Positions 16,416 to 24,974 of a stretch of DNA of 64,000 bases are shown here, piece by piece. Origin of the DNA: Paraburkholderia mimosarum LMG 23256 = NBRC 106338 (GTDB taxonomy: Bacteria; Pseudomonadota; Gammaproteobacteria; Burkholderiales; Burkholderiaceae); contig NZ_BBJJ01000022.1 in the NCBI RefSeq assembly GCF_000739815.1, positions 60,612 to 124,611 on the forward strand, written 5' to 3'. The position numbers and the translations under genes are program-made. How positions within the stretch are numbered: the first letter of the stretch is position 1; each line of letters opens with the position of its first letter. The notes under the pieces were generated by a model. That model was not told where the DNA came from. It worked only from the letters and a program-made list of their open reading frames with translations, and ran no database searches.

Positions 16416-16988
16416 TCACCATCCGAGCTCGTCCGCCTGATTTTCGTACGCGCGAAGCTTGTCCAGCTGCTTGCGCGTCAGCACGGCCTCCACACGCTTG
16501 CGCGCATCGATCGAGGAGTCGGTCATCTTTTGACGGAGCGCGCCGATCGCCTTGTGGGTCTCGTCGATTGCCGCGTCGTCGCGCTTCGGCGCCTGGTACA
16601 AGTCGCGCAGCGTCGCCTGCTGATCCATCATGCTGCCCATCAGCGCCCAGAGACGCTTGCGTGCCTGGTCCTGGATCTGATTGATCTTCGTACGCTGGTC
16701 GTCGGTCAGATCCAGACTGGCTGCCCAGCCGCCCGGCATCATGGCGCCAGGGCCCATGCCCATTCCCATTCCGTAGCCATGCATCATGCCGGGCCCGGCG
16801 CCGTAACCCATCATTCCCGCACCATACCCGCCACCCATCATGCCCGGCCCCGGCCCATTCCCCCATCTCCCGCAGTCGACCTGAGACGCGACGTTCGGCG
16901 ATGGCGAGGAATCGGCCAGAGCCGTTCCATAGAGAGCCACGCCAGCCAGACAAAGAAGAACTCGGCTCAAACGCGAAACAACGTACAT
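16416..16988 (-). CDS. Spy/CpxP-like periplasmic protein with Met/Gly-rich insert
   Basis: 190 residues from the ATG at 16986-16988, chosen because aaggag ends 6 bases before it. A Sec signal peptide (RVLLCLAGVALYGTALA) is followed by a Met/Gly/His/Tyr-rich tract (about residues 43-88, e.g. MMHGYGMGMGMGPGAMMPGG). The rest is a helical LTXXQ domain: LDLTDDQRTKINQIQDQARK, RDLYQAPKRDDAAIDET and VLTRKQLDKLRAY. Spy and CpxP are periplasmic chaperones and stress sensors, and ZraP relatives bind metal. The Met/His-rich tract could bind copper or another soft metal, which is inference. It is divergent from the cytochrome operon, with two Crp/FNR-type dyads in the shared promoter. Confidence 0.8.
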   Translation of the reverse strand: MYVVSRLSRVLLCLAGVALYGTALADSSPSPNVASQVDCGRWGNGPGPGMMGGGYGAGMMGYGAGPGMMHGYGMGMGMGPGAMMPGGWAASLDLTDDQRTKINQIQDQARKRLWALMGSMMDQQATLRDLYQAPKRDDAAIDETHKAIGALRQKMTDSSIDARKRVEAVLTRKQLDKLRAYENQADELGW

Positions 16989-17076
16989 CGTCATCTCCTT
17001 CATCATGCATACCGGGCGCTCACCTGCGACGCAGGGAACCGCTTGTTCCAATCTACGAACGTTGCTGCTTTAGCCA

Positions 17077-17090
17077 TTGACATACGTCAA
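17077..17090. promoter_or_regulatory. FNR-like inverted repeat TTGAC-N4-GTCAA
   Basis: TTGACATACGTCAA lies 89-102 bases upstream of the Spy-like gene start. The half sites match the Crp/FNR-family form with C/G at the fifth and tenth positions, as in NNR/DNR or variant FNR sites. It is the Spy-proximal of two such sites in this divergent spacer. Confidence 0.5.
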
Positions 17091-17172
17091 TTCATCGTCT
17101 GCATGATGCTGAAGGGTCAGCGGATCCGTTCTCCGGCCCCGTGGGCACTGACCACCGCGTGATCCGACGGGA

Positions 17173-17186
17173 TTGATTCAGATCAA
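17173..17186. promoter_or_regulatory. Consensus FNR/Anr box TTGAT-N4-ATCAA
   Basis: TTGATTCAGATCAA is an exact match to the FNR/Anr consensus. It lies 103-116 bases before the SHP gene start, a distance suitable for activation near -41 if transcription starts about 60 bases before the ATG. It implies oxygen-responsive expression of the SHP-DHC-cytochrome b operon. Confidence 0.65.
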
Positions 17187-17288
17187 AAAAAGCGGGGCGC
17201 GGTTGTTGAAAATGCATTGGATGGCGGCGTTAAGAATCCGGTAAGGAAGCCGCCCGAACATGGAGGGCATCCACCAGGAGAATTCACG

Positions 17289-17705
17289 ATGCTCACGTCC
17301 GGATGCCTGCGCGCGCTTCGCTTGCTCTACGTGTTCGGCTTTGTCACTGCCACCGGTGTTCCAGCCGCGTACGCGCAATCTCCCGCGCAAATCTTGAACG
17401 GCTACGCCGCGCAGTCGGGATCTGCGCCCGTGCCCTCGCGGGGCCAACAGTTCTTCACCACGCGGCATGGCCGTGAGTGGGCCTGCGCGACCTGCCACGG
17501 CGCCACGCCGACCGCAAACGGCCAGCACGCAGCCACGGGCAAGACGATTGCACCGCTCGCGCCGGCCTTCAATCCGGAGCGCTTTACCGATGCGGCAAAA
17601 ACGGAAAAGTGGTTCCGCCGCAATTGCGGCGACGTGGTTGGGCGCGAGTGCACGGTGTCGGAGAAAGCCGACATCCTGAGCTGGCTCATGACGCTCAAGC
17701 CATAG
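17289..17705 (+). CDS. shp: SHP-type monoheme cytochrome c (DUF1924)
   Basis: 138 residues from the ATG at 17289, with aggag 9-13 bases before it. A Sec signal peptide ends at AYAQ (about residue 30). One heme site CATCH is at 66-70, within GREWACATCHGATPTANGQH. The C-terminal FRRNCGDVVGRECTVSEKAD keeps a Cys pair and ends in SWLMTLKP. The family is named after the Rhodobacter sphaeroides heme protein, a high-spin cytochrome that binds oxygen and other small ligands. It is found in a conserved cluster with a diheme cytochrome and a cytochrome b, exactly as here. The electron acceptor role in vivo is unresolved. Confidence 0.88.
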   Translation: MLTSGCLRALRLLYVFGFVTATGVPAAYAQSPAQILNGYAAQSGSAPVPSRGQQFFTTRHGREWACATCHGATPTANGQHAATGKTIAPLAPAFNPERFTDAAKTEKWFRRNCGDVVGRECTVSEKADILSWLMTLKP

Positions 17706-17751
17706 CACGCACGGCGCGATCCACATCGATGACTTCGCTGGTGACTGACCT

Positions 17752-18243
17752 ATGAGAATCCGACCCGCTACTGCTATTGCGTTCGCGTTCACGGCACTGG
17801 CCGCGACCGTGCTTTCCGGCCCGGGTTTCGCGGAGGACGAAGAACAACAGCAGGCAAGATCCGTGACGCCACTGCCCAAATACCGGCAAGAGTGCGCCGC
17901 GTGCCACCTGGCCTATCCGCCAGGTATGTTGCCTGCCGATTCATGGCGACGCATCCTGAACAATCTCGATCACCACTTCGGCACCAACGCGTCTCTGGAC
18001 CCCGCTTCCGTGAAGCAGCTCGAAGGCTGGCTCACGGGCCACGCGGCAAACGCGGGGCGGGCGGCGAACGCGCCGCCCGAGGATCGCATTACCCGCACGT
18101 CATGGTTCATGGCCGCGCACGACGAAGTGCCCGCGTCGACGTGGCGGCGTCCCGCAATCAAGAGCGCGTCCAACTGCGCCGCCTGCCATACGCAGGCAGA
18201 TCAAGGAAATTTCGATGAACGATACATCCGTATCCCGCGCTGA
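17752..18243 (+). CDS. dhc: DHC-type diheme cytochrome c
   Basis: 163 residues. A signal peptide (IAFAFTALAATVLSGPGFA) is followed by two heme sites, CAACH at 48-52 and CAACH at 142-146. The linker contains YPPGMLPADSWRRILNNLDH, a signature of this family, and the end reads FDERYIRIPR. DHC passes electrons to SHP in the periplasm. It starts 46 bases after the SHP stop, and its last 29 bases overlap the cytochrome b gene, so the three are one operon. Confidence 0.9.
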   Translation: MRIRPATAIAFAFTALAATVLSGPGFAEDEEQQQARSVTPLPKYRQECAACHLAYPPGMLPADSWRRILNNLDHHFGTNASLDPASVKQLEGWLTGHAANAGRAANAPPEDRITRTSWFMAAHDEVPASTWRRPAIKSASNCAACHTQADQGNFDERYIRIPR

Positions 18244-18952
18244 CAATGACGCGCATGCGTCCGGCACGATCCGGATTCTGGTATGGGACGCGCCCGTGCG
18301 CGTGTTCCACTGGCTGATGGTTGCCTCGTTCGCCGGCGCCTGGCTGACCGCGGAGAGCGAGCGATGGCGCCTGCTGCACGCGACACTGGGCTACACGATG
18401 GTCGGCCTCGTAGGGTTTCGCATCGTCTGGGGACTGATGGGCACGCGATACGCCCGGTTCTCCGCCTTCGTGCGCTCGCCAACAGCGGTCATGCGCTACA
18501 TGGCGAGCCTCCTCAAGGGACGTCCTGAACGACACGTCGGCCACAATCCGGCAGGCGCCATCGCGATCGTTGCGATGCTGCTCATGACCTGGGCGGTCGG
18601 AGCGACCGGCTGGGCCGCTTATAACGGCACCGGCGGCGAATGGCTTGGCGAGCTGCATGGGGGCGTCGCCAACGCCATGCTCGCGCTCATCGCCATTCAC
18701 GTCGTCGCGGTGCTGGCGAGCAGCCTGCTGCATCGCGAAAACCTGATTGGCGCGATGGTAACGGGATACAAATCGGGCCGCGCGAACGAAAGCATACGAA
18801 CCGCGCGCTGGGGATTCGCTGCGTTGGTCATGGCAGCCGCGATCGCCTGGTGGTGGACACAATGGCAAGCAGCGCCGCAAACACCGGCGCCAACCCCATC
18901 CGCCGGTTCCGCTGCGCATTTGCGGACCGACGGAGATAGAGACGGCGACTGA
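18215..18952 (+). CDS. Cytochrome b561-type membrane protein of the SHP-DHC cluster
   Basis: 245 residues. Four membrane helices can be traced: VRVFHWLMVASFAGAWLT, LHATLGYTMVGLVGFRIVWG, AIAIVAMLLMTWAVGATGWA and AMLALIAIHVVAVLASSLLH. Each carries or borders histidines suitable for bis-His heme b. A fifth helix (WGFAALVMAAAIAWWW) lies near the C-terminus. It probably takes electrons from quinol and delivers them to DHC. The start lies 29 bases inside the DHC gene, consistent with translational coupling. Confidence 0.88.
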   Translation: MNDTSVSRADNDAHASGTIRILVWDAPVRVFHWLMVASFAGAWLTAESERWRLLHATLGYTMVGLVGFRIVWGLMGTRYARFSAFVRSPTAVMRYMASLLKGRPERHVGHNPAGAIAIVAMLLMTWAVGATGWAAYNGTGGEWLGELHGGVANAMLALIAIHVVAVLASSLLHRENLIGAMVTGYKSGRANESIRTARWGFAALVMAAAIAWWWTQWQAAPQTPAPTPSAGSAAHLRTDGDRDGD

Positions 18953-18977
18953 GCCCGATCGACAGGACCTTTCACGC

Positions 18978-19652
18978 GTGCGCATTCTGCTTGTCGAAGA
19001 CGACACCCTGCTCGGCGACGGCATTCGTGCCGGGTTGCGGCAGCAGGGCTTTCAAGTCGACTGGGTTCGCGACGGTGAAGCGGCGCAAAGCGAGTTGCGC
19101 GCGCAACCGTATGCGGCTGCGGTGCTCGATCTCGGCTTGCCGCGCATGGACGGAATCGATGTGCTGCTAAACGTGCGCCGCGCCGGTGTGGAGCTTCCCA
19201 TTCTGGTGCTCACGGCGCGCGATGCCGTGAAGGACCGCGTTCGCGGGCTCGACATCGGCGCCGATGACTACGTGGTCAAACCGATCGACCTCCATGAACT
19301 CGGCGCCCGGCTGCGGGCACTGGTGCGCCGCGCGCATGGCCGGCCGCGCGAGCGGCTTCAGGCTCACGATGTGGTGCTGGAACCGGCATCGCGTATGGTC
19401 TACCGCGGCGGCGCACCCGTCACGCTGTCCGCGCGCGAGTTCGATCTGCTGCACGTGTTGATGCTCAATGCAGGCCGCGTGCTTTCGCGTGAGCAGATCG
19501 AGCAGCACCTGTATAGCTGGGGCCGGGAAGTGGAGAGCAATGCAGTCGAAGTGCATGTGCACCGCCTCAGAAGCAAGCTCGGCAGCGACCTGATCCGGAC
19601 GGTACGCGGCGTGGGCTACGTGCTGATGCGCGAAACCACGGGCGAGCCATGA
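18978..19652 (+). CDS. OmpR-family response regulator
   Basis: 224 residues from a GTG start. The receiver domain has the acidic pocket VEDD at 6-9, phospho-acceptor D51 in AVLDLGLPRMDG, LTARDA and VVKPID. The C-terminal winged helix (about 125-218) ends with HVHRLRSKLGSDLIRTVRGV. It resembles QseB/PmrA/TctD-type regulators. It starts 25 bases after the cytochrome b stop, so it is likely in the same operon. Its targets are unknown; the cytochrome genes and the divergent Spy-like gene are the obvious candidates. Confidence 0.9.
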   Translation: MRILLVEDDTLLGDGIRAGLRQQGFQVDWVRDGEAAQSELRAQPYAAAVLDLGLPRMDGIDVLLNVRRAGVELPILVLTARDAVKDRVRGLDIGADDYVVKPIDLHELGARLRALVRRAHGRPRERLQAHDVVLEPASRMVYRGGAPVTLSAREFDLLHVLMLNAGRVLSREQIEQHLYSWGREVESNAVEVHVHRLRSKLGSDLIRTVRGVGYVLMRETTGEP

Positions 19653-21055
19653 AGCTGCCTCGCTCGCTGCAGGGACGTTTGCTGGTGCTCGTGACGGGTG
19701 TGGTCGCTGGCGTGTGGCTGGGCGCGAGCGTACTCACCTGGCAGGACGCGCGGCGGGAAATCGATCAGCTACTCGACAGCCACCTCGCGCAGGCTGCCGC
19801 GCTGCTGGTGATGCAGCAGGCCCAGGCGGCAGACGACGACGAAACCCTGGACGCGCCGATTCTGCATCCCTATGCGCCGAAGGTGGTATTTCAGGTTTTC
19901 CACGAAGGGCGGCTCGGCATGCATTCGGCCAACGCGCCCGCGCAACCGATGGTGCCTTCCCGGGAGAAGCGGCAATCGGGGTTCTGGACCGTCCAGATAG
20001 AGGGCAACGCATGGCGCGTGTTTGCGACTCCCGGCGCGCAGCACGATGTCGAAGTCTACGTGGGCGAACGGGTCGACTCACGCACTTCGATACTGATGGC
20101 GGTGATGCGCAGCGCCTTCTGGCCCATGGCCGGCGCCCTGCCGGTGCTCGCGCTCGTGACCTGGTGGGCCGTGCGGCGAGGCGCGGCGCCGCTCCGGGAC
20201 CTGGGCAGCATGCTGGCGCGGCGCGATCCGCGTGCACTGGACGTGGTCCGGATGAATCGCGCACCCCAAGAAATGCAGCCGATGCTCGATGCGCTCAACC
20301 GTCTGTTCGATCGCATTCGGGCTGTGCTCGACGCGGAGCGGCGCTTCACCGCCGATGCCGCGCATGAACTGCGCACGCCCATCGCCGCGATCAAGGCACA
20401 GGCCCAGGTAGCGATGGCGGAAGCCGATGCCGCGCTTCGCAGGCACGCGCTCTCTGGCGTGCTCGAGGGCTGCGACCGTATGGCGCATCTCGTCGATCAG
20501 CTCTTGCTGCTGTCGCGACTCGAAGCCGGGACGCCGGCCGACGATACCACTGACAGCACTGCAGTCGACCTGGGTGCCGTTGCGAAGCAGGTTGTCGCCG
20601 ACATCGCCCCCCGGTCGATCGGCAAGTGGCAGCGACTCGAACTCGAAGCGGCTGAACACTGCGACATCACAGGCAACGAGGTGCTGATTGCTGCGCTCAT
20701 TCGCAACCTGGTCGACAACGCTGTCCGCTATAGCCCTCCTCGGGCTCGAATCTCGGTGTCGGTGCGCTGTTGCGATGGCCGCGTCGTGCTGGCCGTGGAA
20801 GATAGCGGGCCGGGTCTGCCGGAGGACGACTTGCACCGGCTCGGAGACCGGTTCTTCCGGGCGCGGGGCACCGGGCAAAGCGGGAGCGGCCTCGGGTGGT
20901 CGATCGTGCGGCGCATTGCGAGTGCACATGGCGCTTCGATCCGGGTAGGCAGATCCGCTGCGCTTGGGGGCTTGCGTGTGGACGTTTCATGGTTCAGTGC
21001 GAATCGCAAGGAACCTGAAGCCAATATCGGCGCGGTGACGGGGATAAGACCTTGA
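19649..21055 (+). CDS. QseC-type sensor histidine kinase
   Basis: 468 residues. TM1 is LVLVTGVVAGVWLGASVLTW, then a periplasmic sensor of about 130 residues, TM2 (MAGALPVLALVTWWAVRRG) and a HAMP-like linker. The DHp domain has FTADAAHELRTPIAAIK with the phosphorylated H239. The ATPase domain has LIRNLVDNAVRYSP (N box), AVEDSGPGLP (G1) and GSGLGWSIVRRI (G2). It overlaps the response regulator by 4 bases (ATGA). The stimulus is unknown; QseBC and PmrAB relatives sense metals, catecholamines or envelope stress. Confidence 0.9.
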   Translation: MKLPRSLQGRLLVLVTGVVAGVWLGASVLTWQDARREIDQLLDSHLAQAAALLVMQQAQAADDDETLDAPILHPYAPKVVFQVFHEGRLGMHSANAPAQPMVPSREKRQSGFWTVQIEGNAWRVFATPGAQHDVEVYVGERVDSRTSILMAVMRSAFWPMAGALPVLALVTWWAVRRGAAPLRDLGSMLARRDPRALDVVRMNRAPQEMQPMLDALNRLFDRIRAVLDAERRFTADAAHELRTPIAAIKAQAQVAMAEADAALRRHALSGVLEGCDRMAHLVDQLLLLSRLEAGTPADDTTDSTAVDLGAVAKQVVADIAPRSIGKWQRLELEAAEHCDITGNEVLIAALIRNLVDNAVRYSPPRARISVSVRCCDGRVVLAVEDSGPGLPEDDLHRLGDRFFRARGTGQSGSGLGWSIVRRIASAHGASIRVGRSAALGGLRVDVSWFSANRKEPEANIGAVTGIRP

Positions 21056-21590
21056 AGTGTATAAGTCGGGACGTCATCGGACAGACACCGTCAAATCCGG
21101 CGAAGGCTGCTCCATCATGCATGTGGCGGAAGTCGGCAACCGACCCGTTGCCGCCGTTCGACCCAACGTCGCTTCACAGTCGGCTATCGGAGTACAACCG
21201 CCATTCGTGCTGTCGTCTCGGCCGGGCAAACCAGCGCTGTTCAAGCGGGAGCGCGCCGCGTTCTTCGCTGCCCTTCGTCCTGTCGACTTGTAAAGGGAAC
21301 GAAACGGCGGCTGAGCGGAACCGACGTCTGTACGGCTGAGCCAGCACGCGCAGGCGAATGGCGCATCATGGCTGATTGTGCGTCGTTTGCCGTCGGCTAT
21401 TCACGGCATCGCGAAATCAGACGGCTTTCGGAAACCCTCGGGTGATCGTGCGACGTCCAATTGTGCATAGTCGGATTTGTGCCGGAACTATCATCAAGCG
21501 TTAGCACCCGCAGAATGATGTGCGGCTGCTCGAACCTGGAGCGGACATCGGATTCACCAAGGCGTTCGCAGACTCGAAGCAGCCTTGTGG
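21056..21590. other. Non-coding stretch after the two-component operon
   Basis: 535 bases between the kinase stop and the convergent AOC-like gene stop. Short open frames exist but none has a ribosome-binding site or recognisable product. I see no clear terminator, RNA gene or mobile element. Confidence 0.5.
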
Positions 21591-22103
21591 CTACTTCTCG
21601 AACCAGTATTCAAACTCGGTGTGGTTCTGGTTAAAGGTCTTGGAGTCGGAAGTTGTCTCTGCGCGCACGATGCCGCGAATGCCGCGGAACTTGCCGGTAC
21701 CACCGGTGATATCCAACTCTGTGAGGTTCTTCAGACGGTTACTGTCTGGCAGCTTGTGGTTTAGGAAATATCCACGCGCAAAAATCTTGTCGCCGTTCTC
21801 CATTCGGTATTCGACATAGCTGCGTCCCAGCCCGTTCAAATCGGTCAGATCGCTGGTGGCGCGGATGACGGCTTCTTTCAGAACGATGCCTTCGATTGTC
21901 TGGTCTTTGCCGCCGTAATTGCGCACTAACTCGTATAGCCGCAGTTTGTGCTCGGGCACGTCACCGACGTCGAGGACGTACTGCTGCGTGTACTTGTTTC
22001 CGCTCGCTGGCGCATCAAATGCGGCGATATGCGTCTCTTGCGCAATGGCGGTCGTGGAAGCGAAAAGGAAGCCGCATAGCGCCGCCATCATTCCAGGTCG
22101 CAT
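21591..22103 (-). CDS. Secreted allene-oxide-cyclase-barrel-like protein
   Basis: 170 residues from the ATG at 22101-22103, with gggagaag just upstream. A Sec signal peptide (MAALCGFLFASTTAIAQ) precedes a beta-rich domain with LGRSYVEYRMENGDKIFARG and GGTGKFRGIRGIVRAET. The GTGKFRGIRG turn followed by an acidic strand is typical of the AOC/dirigent-like beta-barrels. Bacterial members of this family have no established function. It stands alone, with non-coding DNA on both sides. The family call rests on one motif and overall pattern, so it is tentative. Confidence 0.65.
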   Translation of the reverse strand: MRPGMMAALCGFLFASTTAIAQETHIAAFDAPASGNKYTQQYVLDVGDVPEHKLRLYELVRNYGGKDQTIEGIVLKEAVIRATSDLTDLNGLGRSYVEYRMENGDKIFARGYFLNHKLPDSNRLKNLTELDITGGTGKFRGIRGIVRAETTSDSKTFNQNHTEFEYWFEK

Positions 22104-22530
22104 GGTCTTCTCCCAGTTGGGGAACCTAAAGCACTCTAGCAAGATCGCGGGGGCAAAAGCAACGCAGCTGGATCGGCCGGCGAGGCCGGAGCCAGGGCGA
22201 ATGCGTGTTCCCGGCGCGCGCCGTGGAAATGCGGCGCCTCTCCAGTGGGTGAAAGCGTTACCCAGCAGCTCTGCAGACCGAATGGCCGCTTGCCAGGAGG
22301 AGCCGTCTTCTGAACGTCCGAGCGAGTGCCCGCGCGAACGACGCTTTATGGCCGCACTGAGACCGTCGACTGACACCATCTGTCAAATCAAGTGCAGACA
22401 TCTACACTTGAAGCGTTTGGTCCCTGCGAAAGCGCTTCGCGTCATCGAGAGCAATCACGCGCCGGGCCGCTTGCCTGTGCCCGCGGGACTCACGCGGCAG
22501 CGGTCCACCAGGCATGCCGCGCCCCTTCGT
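22104..22530. other. Non-coding stretch, promoter side of the AOC-like gene
   Basis: 427 bases. Apart from the AOC-like gene ribosome-binding site at the left edge, nothing is recognised: no RNA gene and no clear repeat. Confidence 0.45.
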
Positions 22531-23172
22531 TCAACGCTCGGTGGTGCTGCTGTGATCAACGTGGTCGTGCCGCCTCAGCGAACGTCGCCACGCCAGCTTG
22601 CGCTGTTCGAGGAGCCTCTTCCAGTCGAGTTTCATGAGTATGTACACGAGCCCGAGCAAGACCAGTTGGGTGACGACGAAATAGCCGCCGAGATAGCCGC
22701 CTTCCAGCTGCGTTTCCGGATCGACTTGTTCGGATACGAACCGGCCCAGATGCGCCCAGATTGCGTAGCTCACCGTACGGCCGACGAAGAAGGCCGCCCC
22801 GATGACCTTGAGCGGCAGCCCTGAAAGCCCGTACGCGATGAAAAGGTAGTTCGAAGGAAACGGGCTCAACGCATAAAGGAAGAACCCGCCGACGGTCATC
22901 TTCCTGTGCTTCTCCAGCCAGGCTCTCACGACGTCGATGTTCTGCCGGTCGGATTCGCGCATCAGCCGTCCGCGGACGAGCGACCGCGCAAACGTGGCCA
23001 GGATCAGCCGGCCCAGGGTTGCCGCGCCGGCTGCGACCACCGCGAAGGCCACCGGGTTGCCCTCGGGAACATTGAAGCCGACCCATGACATGGCCATCCA
23101 GGTTGGCGGCGCGAATGCCGGCATCAGATTGATCAGCAGCACCACGACGAACAGGATTGCCAGTGTCGCCAC
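22531..23172 (-). CDS. Small polytopic membrane protein of unknown function
   Basis: 213 residues with about five hydrophobic segments: LAILFVVVLLINLMPAFAPP, VAFAVVAAGAATLGRLILAT, GFFLYALSPFPSNYLFIAYG, VIGAAFFVGRTVSYAIWAHL and YFVVTQLVLLGLVYILMKL. A central amphipathic helix (DVVRAWLEKHRKM) precedes the LSPFPSNYLFIAYG motif. That Pro-rich motif followed by a Gly-Leu segment recalls DedA/VTT membrane proteins, but the match is weak. The tail is rich in Arg/His. No operon partner is evident. Confidence 0.65.
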   Translation of the reverse strand: MATLAILFVVVLLINLMPAFAPPTWMAMSWVGFNVPEGNPVAFAVVAAGAATLGRLILATFARSLVRGRLMRESDRQNIDVVRAWLEKHRKMTVGGFFLYALSPFPSNYLFIAYGLSGLPLKVIGAAFFVGRTVSYAIWAHLGRFVSEQVDPETQLEGGYLGGYFVVTQLVLLGLVYILMKLDWKRLLEQRKLAWRRSLRRHDHVDHSSTTER

Positions 23173-23310
23173 GACCGACCTCTCAGCGGATAGCCATGCA
23201 GCTTTTCATTTTGCTTATGGCTGCACCGTCGCGCTTGATGCATGTCAAGCCATCGAGGACGGCGCTGCCGTGCCAGCGGTCAACCGGCGGTCGACGGCCC
23301 ATGTGAAGGA

Positions 23311-24771
23311 TCAGGGCCGGCGTTTGGCTCGGCCGCTTGCGGGTTTGCCTGCGGGTTTGCCAGTGGGCTTGCGCGAACCCGCAGCGGGCTTGCTGGCGGG
23401 CTTGCTGCGCGGCTTCTGCACGCTGAACGGGCTACCGCTGGACAAGCTGGTGTCCTGACCCGTGGTCAAAGCGCGCTGCGCGACGGGTTGGTGTTTGTTT
23501 TCGTCACTTTGCGGGCGCCGTTTCTTGCCGGGCACTGGCGTGGCGCCCGGCGACGCAGCTTGCGGCACTTTGGGCTTCTTGGGTTTTTTGGGTTTCTTGA
23601 CGATCTGGCCCGTCGCGCTGGTTTGCGGCACGCGGTGTTCGGCTTCAAAACCGGGTTCTTCTTCACGGGGCAGCGTTTGCCGGATCAGCGCTTCGATCGC
23701 GGCCAGTTGCGGCGCTTCGTCGGCACAGACAAGGGACACCGCCACGCCGCTTGCGCCCGCGCGGCCGGTACGGCCAATACGGTGCACATAGTCTTGCGCC
23801 ACGATCGGCAGGTCAACGTTGATCACCAGCGGCAGGTCGTCGATATCGAGCCCGCGCGCAGCCACATCGGTGGCGACGAGCATCTGCACTTCGCGCGTCT
23901 TGAAGCGCTCCAGCGCACGCAGGCGCGCGGGTTGCGGTTTGTCGCCGTGGATGGTGTCGACCGCATAGCCCGCATCGGCGAGCATGGCAGCGAGATACTC
24001 CACGCCACTGCGCGTTTTGACGAAAACCAGCGCGTGTTCCCAGTTGTTCTGGGCCACCAGATGCATGAAGAGTTCAGGCTTGTTTCTCTTGTCCACCGGC
24101 ACGACCCACTGCCTGATTTTACTGGCCGTAGCATTGGGCGGGCTGACGCTGATATTGACGGGGGCGCGCAGAATGTTCGCCGCCATCGCGCGGATATCAT
24201 CGCCAAACGTGGCGGAGAACAGCAGGGTCTGCCGCTGAGCAGGCAAGGCTGCAAAGACGGCGTCGAGTTCGCGCGCAAAGCCCAGATCCAGCATGCGGTC
24301 GGCTTCATCCAGCACCAGCGTCTGAACCTGATCGAACTGCACGGCGTTCTGGCGATTGAGATCCAGCAAACGGCCAGGCGTGGCGACGAGTACATCCACG
24401 CCTTTGCGCAGCTTCATCATCTGCGGGTTGATACTCACGCCGCCATAGGCGGCCAGCAATCGCAAGCCGAGACCTTTGCCGTATTCGACGAAGCTCTGCA
24501 GCACCTGTTCAGCCAGTTCACGCGTAGGCACCAGCACCAGAACACGCGCGCGGTTGCTGGACACTGCCGGTCCGTGTTGCACCAGCCGCTGCAACAACGG
24601 CAGCGCGAAACCGGCCGTTTTGCCCGTGCCGGTCTGTGCTGCGGCCATGACGTCCTTGCCGCTGAGCACAGCCGGAATCGCCTTGGCCTGCACCGGCGTA
24701 GGTGTCTGGTAGTCGAGTTCCTGCAGATTACGCAGCAACGGATCGATCAAACCAAGCGAGGCAAAAGACAT
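23311..24771 (-). CDS. rhlE: DEAD-box RNA helicase, RhlE-type
   Basis: 486 residues from MSFASLG. All helicase motifs are present: Q motif YQTPTPVQAKAIP, I AQTGTGKT, Ia PTRELA, TPGR, II DEAD, III SAT, V ARGLD and VI HRIGRTGRAG. The core spans about residues 1-375. A basic low-complexity tail follows, with KKPKKPKKPK, an Arg/Pro/Ser section and a C-terminal RKPTGKPAGKPASGRAKRRP. Such tails bind RNA. RhlE helicases act in rRNA maturation, ribosome assembly and RNA turnover with the degradosome. The ribosome-binding sequence is weak. A GCCGGG-TTTTG-CCCGGC hairpin lies about 140 bases upstream, without a T-run. Confidence 0.92.
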   Translation of the reverse strand: MSFASLGLIDPLLRNLQELDYQTPTPVQAKAIPAVLSGKDVMAAAQTGTGKTAGFALPLLQRLVQHGPAVSSNRARVLVLVPTRELAEQVLQSFVEYGKGLGLRLLAAYGGVSINPQMMKLRKGVDVLVATPGRLLDLNRQNAVQFDQVQTLVLDEADRMLDLGFARELDAVFAALPAQRQTLLFSATFGDDIRAMAANILRAPVNISVSPPNATASKIRQWVVPVDKRNKPELFMHLVAQNNWEHALVFVKTRSGVEYLAAMLADAGYAVDTIHGDKPQPARLRALERFKTREVQMLVATDVAARGLDIDDLPLVINVDLPIVAQDYVHRIGRTGRAGASGVAVSLVCADEAPQLAAIEALIRQTLPREEEPGFEAEHRVPQTSATGQIVKKPKKPKKPKVPQAASPGATPVPGKKRRPQSDENKHQPVAQRALTTGQDTSLSSGSPFSVQKPRSKPASKPAAGSRKPTGKPAGKPASGRAKRRP

Positions 24772-24974
24772 GGGCGTATTCCGGGCTAAAGCCGCAATTC
24801 TAGCGGGTACCGCGCCTATTGCGCCCATGTATGCCGCGTTCAGTGCTGCGGTCGTGGGAAGCGGCGCCGCGTCCTGTCCGGGGGGACCATCGGGTAGCCG
24901 TGCTCAACGGGTTTTCTGAAGAGCCGGGTTTTGCCCGGCGGCGTCGCGCCGACCGCAGACCCGGTCGCAGCGGT

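Noticed and set aside
24900..24935. Hairpin GCCGGG-TTTTG-CCCGGC between the helicase and TetR genes
   Set aside because: The stem is only 6 base pairs, it is in a GC-rich tract with no T-run, and it lies upstream of the helicase rather than after a gene; could be chance.
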